From Candidatus Pacearchaeota archaeon CG10_big_fil_rev_8_21_14_0_10_35_13 (GTDB lineage: Archaea > Nanobdellota > Nanobdellia > Pacearchaeales > GW2011-AR1): a DNA stretch of 5,465 nucleotides. Where the stretch lies: assembly GCA_002763035.1 (NCBI GenBank), contig PFDC01000104.1:1-5465 (forward strand). The letters are read 5' to 3'. The notes under the pieces were generated by a model that was given only the letters and a program-made list of their open reading frames with translations, ran no database searches and was not told where the DNA came from. Position numbers and translations under genes: made by a program. This document shows, piece by piece, positions 5,407-5,465 of the stretch. Each line of letters starts with the position of its first letter. The first letter of the stretch is position 1.

Positions 5407-5465
5407 ATGGAAAGAAAACTAATAAAGCAAGGCGGTGGTGGATTCACAATATATCTCCCAAAGAA
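5407..5465 (+). CDS. AbrB/SpoVT-like DNA-binding regulator, N-terminus (cut by window edge)
   Basis: Nineteen codons are visible, reading MERKLIKQGGGGFTIYLPK. This matches the typical opening of archaeal swapped-hairpin AbrB/MazE/SpoVT domains, where R/K-K-hydrophobic-IKQG, a Gly-rich turn, a T-hydrophobic pair and LPKKW form the first strands. In many archaea such a domain is fused to a PhoU-like C-terminus; whether that is so here lies outside the window. The start is chosen because the BRE/TATA ends 21 bases upstream. An overlapping frame from 5385 starts inside the TATA box and encodes nothing familiar. The gene is divergent from the operon and separated from it by the tandem TGATAT repeats, so it may regulate itself and the operon. 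That link is inference; the family call rests on a short but distinctive stretch. Confidence 0.7.
   Translation, partial: MERKLIKQGGGGFTIYLPK

Noticed and set aside
5385..5465. Plus-strand frame beginning MPKTLKIDGKK
   Set aside because: Its ATG overlaps the TATA box, and the alternative frame from 5407 gives a recognisable AbrB-like start at leaderless distance.

Overview
The window reads as archaeal DNA of low GC content, most plausibly from a DPANN-type archaeon such as a Woesearchaeota- or Pacearchaeota-like lineage (the lineage is an inference). Three transcription starts have a BRE/TATA-like box ending about 19-22 bases before the start codon, with no Shine-Dalgarno, as expected for leaderless or nearly leaderless archaeal mRNAs. 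Genes inside the operon instead carry AAGGT, AGGAGG, GGAG or AGAGGT ribosome-binding sites. The standard genetic code is used, with TAA and TGA stops.

Layout from left to right. Positions 1-194 (minus) hold the 5' end of a secreted protein with a clear signal peptide; its TATA box is at 217-224. Positions 195-316 are intergenic, with an inverted repeat and a diverged second copy of the end of the neighbouring gene. Positions 317-5278 are one tightly packed minus-strand operon. In transcription order it encodes a 146-aa unknown protein, a 243-aa unknown protein, a 15-codon small ORF behind a textbook AGGAGG, a 93-aa Cys/His-containing protein, a 119-aa Cys/His-containing protein, a 278-aa AAA+ ATPase of the CbbQ/NirQ/NorQ type, and a 750-aa VWA protein of the CbbO/NorD type. 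Positions 5279-5406 form a divergent promoter region with three tandem 9-bp TGATATnAn repeats. From 5407 on the plus strand begins a predicted AbrB/SpoVT-like DNA-binding regulator, cut by the window end.

The last two operon genes are a recognisable AAA+/VWA remodelling pair. In bacteria such pairs activate Rubisco (CbbQ-CbbO) or mature nitric oxide reductase (NorQ-NorD). No Rubisco or NOR subunit is present here; the pair is translationally linked to four short proteins and a micro-ORF that I do not recognise. The simplest reading is a stand-alone archaeal MoxR/VWA system whose client or adaptor is one of these proteins, possibly a metal-binding one, and which may be controlled by the divergently transcribed regulator through the tandem repeats. 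The ATPase and VWA identities are well supported by motifs; the client and the regulation are inference.
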